A DNA stretch of 64,000 bases from Streptomyces griseus subsp. griseus (lineage in GTDB: Bacteria > Actinomycetota > Actinomycetes > Streptomycetales > Streptomycetaceae): positions 7,130,001 to 7,194,000 of the forward strand of contig NZ_CP032543.1 of NCBI RefSeq assembly GCF_003610995.1, written 5' to 3'. Shown here piece by piece: positions 25,475 to 34,192 of the stretch (the stretch's first letter is position 1; every line of letters starts with the position of its first letter). The translations under genes were made by a program, and so were the position numbers. The notes under the pieces are model-generated. The model searched no databases. It had not been told where the DNA came from and saw nothing but the letters and a program-made list of their open reading frames with translations.

Positions 25475-26401
25475 CTACTTCACGCTGCCCGCCGTCAGAC
25501 CGGACCGCCAGTACCGCTGGAGCAGCAGGAACGCGATCACCAGCGGCAGCAGCGCCAGCAGCGAACCGATCACCATCAGGGGGTAGTAGTCCGGGTTGAT
25601 CGGTGCGGCGGCGTTCCAGCTGTAGAGCCCCAGGCTCAGGGGGTAGAGCGACTCGTCGGAGAGCATGACCAGCGGCAGGAAGAAGTTGTTCCAGATCGCC
25701 GTGAGCTGGAAGAGGAAGATCGTGACGTACCCCGGGGCGATCATCCGCAGCCCCACGGAGAGGAAGCTGCGCAGCTCGCCCGCCCCGTCCATCCGCGCCG
25801 CCTCCAGCACCTCGCCGGGAACGTACGAGGCGGAGAACATCCGCGCCAGATACACGCCGAAGGGGTTGAACAGGACCGGGATCAGCACCGACCACACGGT
25901 GTTGGCCAGCCCCAGATCGGAGGCCAGCAGATACATCGGCAGCGCCAGGACCGTCGCGGGGACCATCACGGAGACCAGGATCAGCGCGAACAGCGCCCGC
26001 TTCCCGGCGAACTCGAACTTGTCGAAGACATAGCCCGCCGCCGTGCTGATCAGCGCGCCGACGGCCGCGCCGCCGACGGCGTACAGCAGGCTGTTGCCGT
26101 ACCAGCGCAGATACGCCCCGTCGTCCTGGGCCAGCAGCGCCTCGATGTTGTCGAACAGCGCGAAGTTCGACAGGGAGAAGAAGTCCGAGGCGAACAGCGC
26201 CTCCGAGTCCACCGTGGAGGCCGCGAGCAGCCACAGCAGCGGCAGCAGCGCGTAGAGCGCGCTCAGCCCGACCACGAGGTTGGCCGCCGTCCTGCCGTAC
26301 CAGCGGCCCTTCCGCACCGGGCGCGGGGCGGGGCGGGCGTCGGGCGAAGGGGCGGCCGGCGCGTGCGGCGCCGGAGGGATCGTGCGGACCGGCGTACTCA
26401 C
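25475..26401 (-). CDS. Carbohydrate ABC transporter permease (MalG type)
   Basis: A 308-residue permease with a proline-rich basic N-terminus (PAAPSPDARPAPRPVRKGRWYGR) and six helices. The coupling motif is EVLEAARMDGAGELRSFLSVGLRMIAPGY. The C-terminus is LQRYWRSGLTAGSVK. Start GTG 26401 gives a GTGA overlap with the preceding permease stop. It belongs to the second carbohydrate importer, with the permease at 26398-27372 and the lipoprotein at 27369-28679; no ATPase is encoded nearby. Its stop lies 113 bases before the 19-bp element in front of yhfZ. Confidence 0.93.
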   Translation of the reverse strand: MSTPVRTIPPAPHAPAAPSPDARPAPRPVRKGRWYGRTAANLVVGLSALYALLPLLWLLAASTVDSEALFASDFFSLSNFALFDNIEALLAQDDGAYLRWYGNSLLYAVGGAAVGALISTAAGYVFDKFEFAGKRALFALILVSVMVPATVLALPMYLLASDLGLANTVWSVLIPVLFNPFGVYLARMFSASYVPGEVLEAARMDGAGELRSFLSVGLRMIAPGYVTIFLFQLTAIWNNFFLPLVMLSDESLYPLSLGLYSWNAAAPINPDYYPLMVIGSLLALLPLVIAFLLLQRYWRSGLTAGSVK

Positions 26402-27372
26402 GGGCGGGCCTTTCTCGATGAGGTGACTCGTGTCGTCCGCCGTGTGGAGCCGCGTGTGACGGCGAAGGAGAGTGCGCAGCAGACGATCAGCAGGAGCACG
26501 GAAGCGGCCGAGGCCAGCCCGTAGTTGTTGCGGGTGAACGCGGCGTCGAAGATGTACATGTTGGGCGTGTAGCGCGGGCTGATCAGCGGAGTCGCCTTCG
26601 CCAGCAGCATCGGCTCGGTGAAGAGCTGGAGCGCGCCGATGGTCGTGAAGATGGCCACCGTCGAGAGCGTGGCGCGCACCAGCGGCACCTTGATGGTTAG
26701 CGCCGTGCGCACCGGTCCCGCACCGTCCACGGCCGCGGCTTCGATCAGCTCGCGGGGGATGGCCCGCAACGCGGCGAAGAAGATGACCGCGGTGTAGCCG
26801 AGACCGCTCCACAGAGCGATGTTGACCAGCGAGGGAATGATCATGGAGAGGCCGAGGAAGTCGATCGTGATGTCGACACCCTTGAGCGCGTCCAGGACGG
26901 GGGAGATGCCCGGTGTGTAGAGGTAGAGCCAGATGACCGTGGCGATGATGCCCGGCACCGCGTGCGGGACGAACAGCAGCGTCTGGGTGAGCTGCCGGGC
27001 CCGGATCAGCCCCGAGTCGAACAGCAGCGCCAGCGCCAGCGCTCCCACCAGGACCAGCGGGATGAACACCAGCGCGTACACGAGGGTGACCCCTACGCCC
27101 CGGACGAAGCTGGGGTCGGAGAGGACGGCGGCGTAGTTGCGCAGACCGGCGAACGAGGTCTGTGCCGTGCCGAAGCCCAGACCGCTGTGCGAGGTCGAGA
27201 AGAAGCTCAGGTAGACCGCGTAGAGCGTCGGGACGACGAAGACGCCGAACAGCAGGACGCCGAACGGTCCGAGCAGGGCACCGACGGCCAGCCGCTGCGG
27301 ACGGCGTGTCCGTGGCGAGGACGTGGTGGTCACCGGGGAAGGTGAAGGGGAAGGGGGAGTCGTGGTCGTCAT
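26398..27372 (-). CDS. Carbohydrate ABC transporter permease (MalF type)
   Basis: A 324-residue permease. A Thr/Ser/Pro-rich cytoplasmic leader (residues 1-25) precedes the first helix LLGPFGVLLFGVFVVPTLYAVYLSFF. The loop SFAGLRNYAAVLSDPSF is typical of sugar MalF/UgpA subunits. The EAA motif is ELIEAAAVDGAGPVRTALTIKVPLVRATL. Start ATG 27372 overlaps the lipoprotein stop by 4 bases and its stop overlaps the next permease by 4 bases. Confidence 0.93.
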   Translation of the reverse strand: MTTTTPPSPSPSPVTTTSSPRTRRPQRLAVGALLGPFGVLLFGVFVVPTLYAVYLSFFSTSHSGLGFGTAQTSFAGLRNYAAVLSDPSFVRGVGVTLVYALVFIPLVLVGALALALLFDSGLIRARQLTQTLLFVPHAVPGIIATVIWLYLYTPGISPVLDALKGVDITIDFLGLSMIIPSLVNIALWSGLGYTAVIFFAALRAIPRELIEAAAVDGAGPVRTALTIKVPLVRATLSTVAIFTTIGALQLFTEPMLLAKATPLISPRYTPNMYIFDAAFTRNNYGLASAASVLLLIVCCALSFAVTRGSTRRTTRVTSSRKARP

Positions 27373-28679
27373 GCCTGCCTCACGGAAAGGCCCAGGCTGC
27401 GCATGTCCGGCAGCGTCTCGGACTGGGCGGTGCGGAGCGCCTCGGTGATGGTGGTGCCGTACTCCAGCCGGGCCAGCCCCTGGTGCAGCGAGGTCGCGGT
27501 GGCCTGCATGCGCGGCCCCCAGGTCCAGCCGGTACGCAGCAGCCGCGCCTGGTCCGCGACGAGCCGGTAGACGTCCTGGCCGCCGTAGAACGCGGTGTCG
27601 AACTCGCGGGAGGCGTTCGCCACCAGACCCGCGTCGGCGGGCAGGATGCTGGACCTGCCGCCGGAGAGCCGGGCGGTGATGGCCTCCGGCGAGGTGGTCA
27701 TCCACTCCAGGAACCGCATCGCCCTGCGCTTCCTGCGGCTGCCCGCGGTGATGGCGTGCACGGAGACGCCGTCCGTCCCCACCACGTCCTCACCGCCCTC
27801 CCAGCGGGGGAGCGGGGCCACCCGCCAGCGCCCGGAGGTGCCGGGCACGGAGCGCACGAGAGCGGCGAGCCCCCACGGTCCGACCAGGTGCGAGGCGACC
27901 TGCCCCCGGGCCAGGGCGGACAGCCACTGCTGGCTGGAGCCGGGCGCGAACATGAGCAGCTTCTCGTCGACCAGGCCCTGCCAGAACTCCGCGACGCGCC
28001 GGGTGGGCCCGCCGAGGAAGTCGAGCACCCAGGCGTCGTTCTCGATGGCGAACCACTGCCCGCCGCTCTGCATGGTGTGTCCGGCCAGCACGTTGTACGC
28101 GTTGGGGTGGAAGGTCGTCAGGTCGACACCGGCGTCCCGCTTCAGCCGGCCGGCCGCATCCCCGAACTCCTCCCAGGTCGTGGGTGGTTCCATACGGTGC
28201 CGGGTCAGGATGTCCTCGCGGTAGGCGAACAGCATCGGGCCGAGGTCCACCGGAATGCCGTACGTCCGTCCGCCCAGCACCCCGTTGGTCCACGCCTGCG
28301 GCCCGAGCCGCTCGCGCAGCCGGGGCGTGACGAAGTCCGTCAGGTCCGCGCAGACGCCGTCGATGGCGAAGGACGGCAGGTCGGCGTCGACGAGCGTGAC
28401 GATGTCCGGTGCGTTCCCGGCGCGTGCGGCGTTCGACAACTTGGCGTTGCCACCGGCGAGCCCCGAGGTCATCGGCGAGAAGTCGACGGGGTCGTCCGGG
28501 TGCAGTTCGTTCCAGGCGGCGACCAGGGTGTCCGTGCCGCGCAGCGCCGACCAGAGGGTCAGCGGCCCGTCGGCATCGTCCGGCGCACCGTCGGCGCACG
28601 CGGTGGCGGTGACACCCGCCAGGGCGGTCCACAGCCCGGCCGACAGCGCCCGGCGTCTGCTGATCCCCGGCCTAGCCAT
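27369..28679 (-). CDS. Sugar-binding lipoprotein of ABC importer
   Basis: A 436-residue solute-binding protein with twin arginines (SRRRALSAGLWTALAG) and a lipobox TATAC near residues 24-28. The mature part shows LTLWSALRGTDTLVAAWNELHPDDPVDF, NAPDIVTLVDADLPSFAIDGVCADLTDFV, YGIPVDLGPMLFAYREDIL and TTWEEFGDAAGRLK, all usual for family 1 sugar-binding proteins. The ligand is unknown. It is first in the transporter part of the operon; 184 bases separate it from the isomerase-like gene upstream. That gap contains CGTACG-N4-CGTACG at 28791-28806 and may hold an internal promoter, though I see no clear -10/-35 pair. Confidence 0.92.
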   Translation of the reverse strand: MARPGISRRRALSAGLWTALAGVTATACADGAPDDADGPLTLWSALRGTDTLVAAWNELHPDDPVDFSPMTSGLAGGNAKLSNAARAGNAPDIVTLVDADLPSFAIDGVCADLTDFVTPRLRERLGPQAWTNGVLGGRTYGIPVDLGPMLFAYREDILTRHRMEPPTTWEEFGDAAGRLKRDAGVDLTTFHPNAYNVLAGHTMQSGGQWFAIENDAWVLDFLGGPTRRVAEFWQGLVDEKLLMFAPGSSQQWLSALARGQVASHLVGPWGLAALVRSVPGTSGRWRVAPLPRWEGGEDVVGTDGVSVHAITAGSRRKRRAMRFLEWMTTSPEAITARLSGGRSSILPADAGLVANASREFDTAFYGGQDVYRLVADQARLLRTGWTWGPRMQATATSLHQGLARLEYGTTITEALRTAQSETLPDMRSLGLSVRQA

Positions 28680-28863
28680 GGCAGGCAGCCGGTACGGGAG
28701 TGATGGCGGGACAGAGGTGACGCATGGGGGAGCCTCGTTTCAGGGGAGAGCAAGGAAAGGGGAGGGGCACCGGGAAGAAGGAGAGACGTTCGTACGCGGT
28801 CGTACGGAGATCCCGGAGGGTGACGGGGCGTCCAGGCGTGGACGTAGGAAGTCGGCGGCGGGC

Positions 28864-29640
28864 TCAGCCGGCGTCGAGGACGCGGTGGAACGCGGGCAGC
28901 GCGTCGGCGAGCGGAGGCGCGTCCGGGTACCAGGCGCGCTCCCACTCCAGGCTGATCCACCCTCCGTACCCGAGGCGCCCGAGCTGTGCCAGGACCGAGG
29001 GCAGCGGCAGTACGCCGTGGCCGGGCGGCACCGGGCGCAGATCCGTGGGAGAGGCAACGTCCTTGAGCTGTACGTGACGGAGCCAGGGCCCCAGCAGCGC
29101 GGCGGTGCGCTCCGGGCTTTCGCCGGCTCGCCACGGATTGACCGCGTCCCACACCGCGCCGGCATGGGGCGAGCCGACGGCTTCGAGAACGGCGGCCACC
29201 TCGGCACCGGTCAGGAACGTGTCGTGGGTCTCCAGCGCCAGGCCGACCCCGGCCGCCTCGGCGAGCGGCGCGGCCCGGGCCAGATGGCGCACCGCCTGCT
29301 CCCGCCGCCCGTCCGCCCGGTCCGCGCCGCCGCCGAAGACCCGCACCTGGGCGGCGCCGAGCCTGGCCGCGAGATCGATGTGCCGGGCCAGCCGCTCGAC
29401 GACACCGCTGTCGTCGGCTGCGACCTGGACGTACGAGGCGAGGACCGGTACGGCCAGTCCCGCCCGGCGCAGCGCGGCGCCGAGCCGTCCGGCCTCCGTG
29501 GCGGGCATGTCCGGGTACACCAACTGGCCCACCGCGCACCGTAGTTCGACACCCTGGCAACGGCCGGTGCGGGCGAGGCGTACGACCTCGTCCAGGTCCG
29601 CGCCGGGAGCGCCCAGGGTGCTGAACGCCCGCCGGTTCAC
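28864..29640 (-). CDS. Sugar phosphate isomerase/epimerase-like TIM-barrel protein
   Basis: A 258-residue protein of the xylose-isomerase-like TIM-barrel superfamily (PF01261). GTG 29640 is the start, giving a GTGA overlap with the oxidoreductase stop; the open frame upstream belongs to the antisense reading of that gene. Metal-ligand candidates are GLALETHDTFL (Glu), AVWDAVNPWRAGESP (Asp), LRHVQLKDVASP (His) and WISLEWERAWYPDAPP (Glu). Substrates of this family are keto sugars, inositols and hydroxypyruvate. It probably works with the adjacent Gfo/Idh-type oxidoreductase on the imported sugar. Confidence 0.86.
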   Translation of the reverse strand: MNRRAFSTLGAPGADLDEVVRLARTGRCQGVELRCAVGQLVYPDMPATEAGRLGAALRRAGLAVPVLASYVQVAADDSGVVERLARHIDLAARLGAAQVRVFGGGADRADGRREQAVRHLARAAPLAEAAGVGLALETHDTFLTGAEVAAVLEAVGSPHAGAVWDAVNPWRAGESPERTAALLGPWLRHVQLKDVASPTDLRPVPPGHGVLPLPSVLAQLGRLGYGGWISLEWERAWYPDAPPLADALPAFHRVLDAG

Positions 29641-30659
29641 GGAGCCACCCGCGCCGCGGGCACATCGACCCGCTGCCCCAGCTCGGCGGAGGCGTACACC
29701 GCGAGCGCGGCGGCGACGACGCTGCGGCCGTAAGCGCCGTCGACATACGCACCGGACCCTCCGCGCGCCGCCGCCACGAAGCCGTCCAGCTGGTCCTTGA
29801 AAGCCTGCCGCTGATGGCCGGGTTCGGCCTTGAGGAGGCAGGTGGCCTGCCCGTCGCGGAGGACGAACAACCCCTCGGTCGCGGAGATCCGGAGGGTCGC
29901 CTCGTCGAGGACGACCTCGGTCTCGTCGAAGTAGGGCATGCCCCTGCTGGTGAGCGCGACGCTGGCGTTGATGCCGTTGTCGAGTTCGACCAGGGCCAGG
30001 GCGTCGGTCTCCACCTCCAGGCCGGGCCGGCCGCGCACCACGCCGCTGACCCGGCGCACGGTGGAGTCGGCGAACAGCTGGATGCGGTCGAGACCGTGGG
30101 TGCCGACGTTGAGGACGATCCCGCCGCCGGCCACCGCCCGGTCGAAGAACCAGGGCGGCCGGGAACCGGGTTCGTAGTGCGAGGAGCGCCGGTGGGTGAT
30201 GAGCAGCGGCTCGCCGTAGCGGCCGGAGGCGATGAGCGAGCGGGCCTCGCGCACCACCGGGTGGAAGTGGATCACATGGGCCACCGCCAGCAGCGTGCCG
30301 GCCTCCGCGCACGCCCGCTCCATCAGCGCGCAGTCCTCGGAGGTGGTGGCCATCGGCTTCTCCACCAGCACGTGCAGTCCGGCGCGCGCGGCCTCGACGG
30401 TCATCGGCGCGTGCAGAGCGTGCGGAGCCGCGATCACCACGGCGTCCAGGGCGGCTTCGGCGAACATGGTCCGGTGGTCGCCGTAGACGGGGACCGCCGC
30501 CGCCTCGGCGAGCGCCTGGGCCGTGGGGCGGTGCGTGTCGCAGATCGCGGCTATCTCGTAGCCCTGGGCTCCGGCGGCGGCGTGCACATGGGCCGCGCCG
30601 ACGCCTCCCGCGCCGAGTACGCCGATACGGAACCGGCCGGTGGGCGGTTCGGGGGGCAT
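29637..30659 (-). CDS. Gfo/Idh/MocA-family NAD(P)-dependent oxidoreductase
   Basis: A 340-residue oxidoreductase with Rossmann motif RIGVLGAGGVGAAHVHAAAG (residues ~10-29), family signature GLHVLVEKPMATTSEDCALM near residue 95, and FDRAVAGGGIVLNVGTHGLDRIQLF with the catalytic-type histidine near residue 185. The substrate is unknown; it is not closely similar to the oxidoreductase in the LacI-controlled cluster. Start ATG 30659 follows AGGAGAAC. It is the first enzyme gene after the GntR regulator on the same strand, 149 bases downstream of the regulator stop. Confidence 0.92.
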   Translation of the reverse strand: MPPEPPTGRFRIGVLGAGGVGAAHVHAAAGAQGYEIAAICDTHRPTAQALAEAAAVPVYGDHRTMFAEAALDAVVIAAPHALHAPMTVEAARAGLHVLVEKPMATTSEDCALMERACAEAGTLLAVAHVIHFHPVVREARSLIASGRYGEPLLITHRRSSHYEPGSRPPWFFDRAVAGGGIVLNVGTHGLDRIQLFADSTVRRVSGVVRGRPGLEVETDALALVELDNGINASVALTSRGMPYFDETEVVLDEATLRISATEGLFVLRDGQATCLLKAEPGHQRQAFKDQLDGFVAAARGGSGAYVDGAYGRSVVAAALAVYASAELGQRVDVPAARVAP

Positions 30660-30808
30660 GTGTTCTCCTGGGGTCGCTGGATACGGAAGTGAGGGGGTGT
30701 CGGCGGCGGGCCGTCGTGGATCGGGGCAGGGGCCGACTCGTCCGGCGCGTGGCCGTGGGCCGAGGTGCGGGGCCGGTGGGCGCGGCCCCGTCGGACGACC
30801 GCGGCGGG

Positions 30809-31939
30809 TCAGCGGTCCGGTGCGGCGCCGCAGGAGGCACGGACGACCAGCCGCGGCTGGATGCGGACCTGATGGGAAACGGCACCAGGACCGGATTCCA
30901 TGCGGCTCAGGAGCAGTTGGGCGGCGAGCGCCCCGACCTCCTCCTTCGGCGGGGAGACCGCGGTCAGCGGCAGGTCGCCGACCTCCGCCACCTCGTCGTC
31001 GTACGCGACGACCGCGAACGCGCCCGGAACGGACAGGCCGTGCCGCCGTGCCGCCACCACCAGGGCGGCGGCGTCCCGGTCGCCGTGGCAGAACACCGCG
31101 GTGATGCCCGCGTCCGCGCAGTGCCGCACGTACGCGGTGATGCCCTCGTCGGTCCAGTGGTCCTGCCGGGCCACCGAGCCGTCCACCACCTCGACCCCCA
31201 GCAGTGCGGCGGCCTCGTCGAACCCCCGCGCCACGATGTCCGCCGTGCCGGTGCGCAGCCGCCCCAGGTGCCCGATCCGGCGATGGCCGAGCGAGCTGAG
31301 GTGGCGCAGCGCCAGACAGACGCCGCCCGGATGGTCGGTGCCGACGTACGTGGTGGGGTCGTCCGGCGCCGGGGCGGGCGGGAACCGCTCCACCAGGACA
31401 TGGGGCACCGGGAGCCGGTGCAGCGCGTCCACGTGTGCCTGGGCGTCGTCCAGCAGATGCAGGTTCGGCACGAGGAGCAGGCCCTGCACACCGCTGTCGA
31501 CCATCGCCCGCACTTCTTCGCGTTCGAGGGCGGGGTCGTACTTGGACGAGGCGAGCAGCACGCCGACCCCTGCCTCCCGCAGCACCCGCTGGATGCCGTC
31601 GACGACCCGCGGATAGTAGTACGTGGTGGACGGTACGAGGACGCCCACGAGCCGTCGGCCACGGGGCTGTTCACCTTCCCCGGCATTGGCTTCCCCAGGC
31701 GGTGAGACAAATGTTCCCGCCCCCTGCCGACGCTGCACGATCCCTTCGTCCACCAGCTCGCTGACCGCCCGGCGCAAGGTGTTGACGCTGATCGCGAGCG
31801 TGCCGGCCAGCTCCTTCTCGACGGGCAACTGCGTACCCGGGGCCCACGCCCCGTCGGCGATCTCCCTGCGCAGACGCTCCGCGACTTGCAGGTATTTGGG
31901 GCCTCGAAGGAATGAATCCTTCTCCTTTGCCGATTTCAT
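30809..31939 (-). CDS. GntR-type regulator with LacI-like sugar-binding domain (AraR architecture)
   Basis: A 376-residue regulator. Residues ~12-80 are a GntR winged helix (LRGPKYLQVAERLRREIADGAWAPGTQLPVEKELAGTLAISVNTLRRAVSELVDEGIVQRRQGAGTFV). Residues ~95-370 are a LacI/RbsR-like ligand domain (VGVLVPSTTYYYPRVVDGIQRVL, YVGTDHPGGVCLALRHLSSLGHRRIGHLG, AVFCHGDRDAAALVVAARRHGLSVP). This is the AraR arrangement. The gene faces the epimerase gene at 32061. A palindrome lies inside its own codons 6-11, and a related larger palindrome lies in the intergenic region; both are probable operators. Start ATG 31939 is followed by MKSAKEKDSFLRG; a few bases upstream is a weak GGGGA. Confidence 0.9.
   Translation of the reverse strand: MKSAKEKDSFLRGPKYLQVAERLRREIADGAWAPGTQLPVEKELAGTLAISVNTLRRAVSELVDEGIVQRRQGAGTFVSPPGEANAGEGEQPRGRRLVGVLVPSTTYYYPRVVDGIQRVLREAGVGVLLASSKYDPALEREEVRAMVDSGVQGLLLVPNLHLLDDAQAHVDALHRLPVPHVLVERFPPAPAPDDPTTYVGTDHPGGVCLALRHLSSLGHRRIGHLGRLRTGTADIVARGFDEAAALLGVEVVDGSVARQDHWTDEGITAYVRHCADAGITAVFCHGDRDAAALVVAARRHGLSVPGAFAVVAYDDEVAEVGDLPLTAVSPPKEEVGALAAQLLLSRMESGPGAVSHQVRIQPRLVVRASCGAAPDR
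31906..31922. promoter_or_regulatory. Operator-like palindrome inside the regulator gene
   Basis: GAAGGAATGAATCCTTC: perfect 6-bp arms GAAGGA/TCCTTC around 5 bases, within codons 6-11 of the GntR-type gene. It shares the 12-mer GAAGGAATGAAT with the palindrome at 32020-32046. Confidence 0.6.
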
Positions 31940-32019
31940 GCTGGGGAGATTGCATCAATCCTCCTCTTGCGTCAACCACTTGGCGGTGATTTCGTAACCC
32001 CAGCGTCAGGAGATGCAGA

Positions 32020-32046
32020 AATTCATTCCCTTTGAAGGAATGAATT
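32020..32046. promoter_or_regulatory. Operator-like palindrome in divergent promoter
   Basis: AATTCATTCC at 32020-32029 and GGAATGAATT at 32037-32046 form perfect 10-bp arms around the 7-base centre CTTTGAA. It lies 15 bases upstream of the epimerase ATG and 81 bases from the GntR gene start, so binding could block both promoters. The arms share the 12-mer GAAGGAATGAAT with the site inside the regulator gene. Confidence 0.7.
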
Positions 32047-32060
32047 GGGTGGGAGAATTC

Positions 32061-33095
32061 ATGAAAGAACTCCGGCACAGCGTCCCGGAGCTGGAGCGGG
32101 AGCTCGGCCGCCCCGGCGACGCCCTGATGGCCGAGGCCGCCGACTGGCCCGGCGACGTGGTGGTCCTGGGGGCCGGCGGCAAGACCGGGTCCGGTATCGC
32201 CGCGATGGCCCGCCGGGCACTGGACGCGGCGGGCCGGACGGAGACCGGCGTCCTGGCCGTGTCGCGCTGGACGGACGCCCGGGCCCGGGCCGCCCTGGAG
32301 GGGCACGGCGTACGGACCGCCGTCGCCGACCTCGCCGACCCGGCGGCCCTGGACTCCCTCCCGGACGCGGCTGTCGTGATCCACCTGGTCGGCGCGAAGT
32401 TCGGGACCTCCGGCGCCCCGGAACAGGCGTGGATGACCAACACGGTGCTGCCCGCCTTCGTGGCCAGGCGCTTCCGGGGCGCGTGGATCGTCGCCCTGTC
32501 CACCGGCAACGTCTACGGGATGACGGACCCGGTGACCGGCGGATCGCGCGAGGACGAGACGCCCCGCCCCGCCGGGGACTACGCGATCACCTGCCGTGGC
32601 CGCGAACAGGTCTTCACCCACGCGGCCCGCGCCGACGGCACACCCGTCGCCCTGATCCGCCTCAACTACGCGGTGGAGCCCCGCTACGGCGTCCTCGCCG
32701 ACCTGGCCCGCACCCTGCTCGCCGGAGAGCCGGTCGATCTCGGCGCGGGCGCGGTCAACGTCGTCTGGCAGCGGTACGCCAACGAGGTCGTCCTGCGCAG
32801 CGCCCTGCACGCCACCGCGCCCGAGCCGTTCCTCCTCAACCTGACCGGACCCGAGACGGCCGGAATGCGGGGGCTGGCCACGCGACTGGCCGAACGACTC
32901 GGCTCCGTAGCGGAGTTCACCGGACAGGAGCCCGCCACCAGCCTCCTCGCGGACGCCGCCCTCTGCCACACCCTCTTCGGCTATCCGGACCGCACGCTCG
33001 GCCAACTCATCGACCTCCAGGCCCGGTGGATCACCGAAGGCGGCGAACTCTGGGACAAGCCCACCAAGTTCGGGCGACGGGACGGGCGGTTCTGA
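32061..33095 (+). CDS. NAD-dependent epimerase/dehydratase family protein
   Basis: A 344-residue extended short-chain dehydrogenase. ATG 32061 is chosen, with GGGAG 6 bases upstream; an earlier in-frame ATG would start inside the operator palindrome. Motifs are VVVLGAGGKTGSGIAAMA (NAD-binding), AVVIHLVGAKFGTSGA, and IVALSTGNVYGMTDPV. The usual catalytic YxxxK is replaced by DYAITCRGREQVFTHA, where Lys is not obvious (Tyr at DYAITCRG, then Arg), so the catalytic lysine may be missing. The C-terminus reads FGRRDGRF and the gene ends in a TGATG overlap with the aldolase-like gene. A sugar epimerase, dehydratase or sugar-acid reductase is likely. Confidence 0.82.
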   Translation: MKELRHSVPELERELGRPGDALMAEAADWPGDVVVLGAGGKTGSGIAAMARRALDAAGRTETGVLAVSRWTDARARAALEGHGVRTAVADLADPAALDSLPDAAVVIHLVGAKFGTSGAPEQAWMTNTVLPAFVARRFRGAWIVALSTGNVYGMTDPVTGGSREDETPRPAGDYAITCRGREQVFTHAARADGTPVALIRLNYAVEPRYGVLADLARTLLAGEPVDLGAGAVNVVWQRYANEVVLRSALHATAPEPFLLNLTGPETAGMRGLATRLAERLGSVAEFTGQEPATSLLADAALCHTLFGYPDRTLGQLIDLQARWITEGGELWDKPTKFGRRDGRF

Positions 33096-34156
33096 TGGCC
33101 GCCACCCTGGCGGCGGAGACCGCCGCACTGCTGCACCGGGGCACCGTCATCCCCGCCCACCCCCTGGCCCTCACCGCCGACCGCACCCTCGACGAACGGC
33201 GGCAGCGCGCCCTGACCCGCTACTACCTGGAAGCCGGTGCGGGCGGCATCGCCGTGGGCGTGCACACCACCCAGTTCGCCATCCGGGAGCACGGGCTGTT
33301 CCGCCGGGTCCTCGAACTCGCCGCCCAGGAGAGCGGGACGGTCGCCGCCGAACGCCCCTTCCTGCGCGTCGCCGGAGTCGCCGGGCCGGTCCGCCAGGCC
33401 GTCCAGGAGGCCGTCACCGCCCGCGAACTGGGCTACGACGCCGTCCTCGTCTCACCGGCCGGCCTCCCGCACGCCACCACCGAGGACCTCCTGGACCGCA
33501 GCGCCGCCGTCGGCGAGATCCTCCCGGTCATCGGCTTCTACCTCCAGGAGGCGGTCGGCGGACGTGAACTGCCGCGCGCCTACTGGCACGCGCTGGCCGA
33601 CCAGGAGTCCACCGTCGCGGTGAAGGCCGCCCCCTTCGACCGCTACCGCACCCTGGAACTCGTCCAGGGCGTCGCCGACTCCGCGCGCGGCCATGAGGTG
33701 GCCCTCTACACGGGCAACGACGACAACATCGTCGCCGACCTCCTCACCCCGTACCACGTGACCACCCCCGCCGGTCCCGCCGTCCGCCGTTTCGTGGGCG
33801 GGCTGCTCGGCCACTGGGCGGTGTGGACCCGCTCCGCCGTGCGGCTGCTCGGCGACGTCCACGCGGCGGACGCCGGGGATGCGGCGGCCCGGCGGCGGGC
33901 GCTGGCCCGGCTCGCCGGGGACACCGACGCCAACGCCGCCGTCTACGACGTACGCGGTGGCTTCGCCGGAGTCATCGCGGGCGTCCACGAGGTGCTCCGA
34001 CGCCAGGGACTGCTCACCGGCACCTGGTGCCTCGATCCCGCGGAAGGCCTCTCGCCCGGACAGGCACGGGAGATCGACCGCGTACACACCGCCTACCCCT
34101 GGCTCGCAGAGGAGGACGCGTTCATCGCCGGCGCACGACCGCGCTGGCTCGCCTGA
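33095..34156 (+). CDS. DapA-like (dihydrodipicolinate synthase family) aldolase
   Basis: A 353-residue TIM-barrel protein. ATG 33095 overlaps the epimerase stop (TGATG). The N-terminus GTVIPAHPLALTADRTLDERRQRALTRYYLEAGAGGIAVGVHTTQF is the DapA/NAL entry, with the Schiff-base lysine at Lys177 in STVAVKAAPFDRYRT. The middle segment GYDAVLVSPAGLPHATTEDLLDR is also usual. Family members are aldolases or dehydratases for pyruvate adducts, sialic acid and sugar acids such as 2-keto-3-deoxy acids. With the linked epimerase, oxidoreductase and lyase-like protein, cleavage of a sugar acid is plausible but not shown. The protein is longer than DapA (about 290), with an extra C-terminal ~50 residues. 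Confidence 0.85.
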   Translation: MAATLAAETAALLHRGTVIPAHPLALTADRTLDERRQRALTRYYLEAGAGGIAVGVHTTQFAIREHGLFRRVLELAAQESGTVAAERPFLRVAGVAGPVRQAVQEAVTARELGYDAVLVSPAGLPHATTEDLLDRSAAVGEILPVIGFYLQEAVGGRELPRAYWHALADQESTVAVKAAPFDRYRTLELVQGVADSARGHEVALYTGNDDNIVADLLTPYHVTTPAGPAVRRFVGGLLGHWAVWTRSAVRLLGDVHAADAGDAAARRRALARLAGDTDANAAVYDVRGGFAGVIAGVHEVLRRQGLLTGTWCLDPAEGLSPGQAREIDRVHTAYPWLAEEDAFIAGARPRWLA

Positions 34157-34192
34157 CGTCACCCCGCACCCACCCCACAGGGAAGAGGAACG

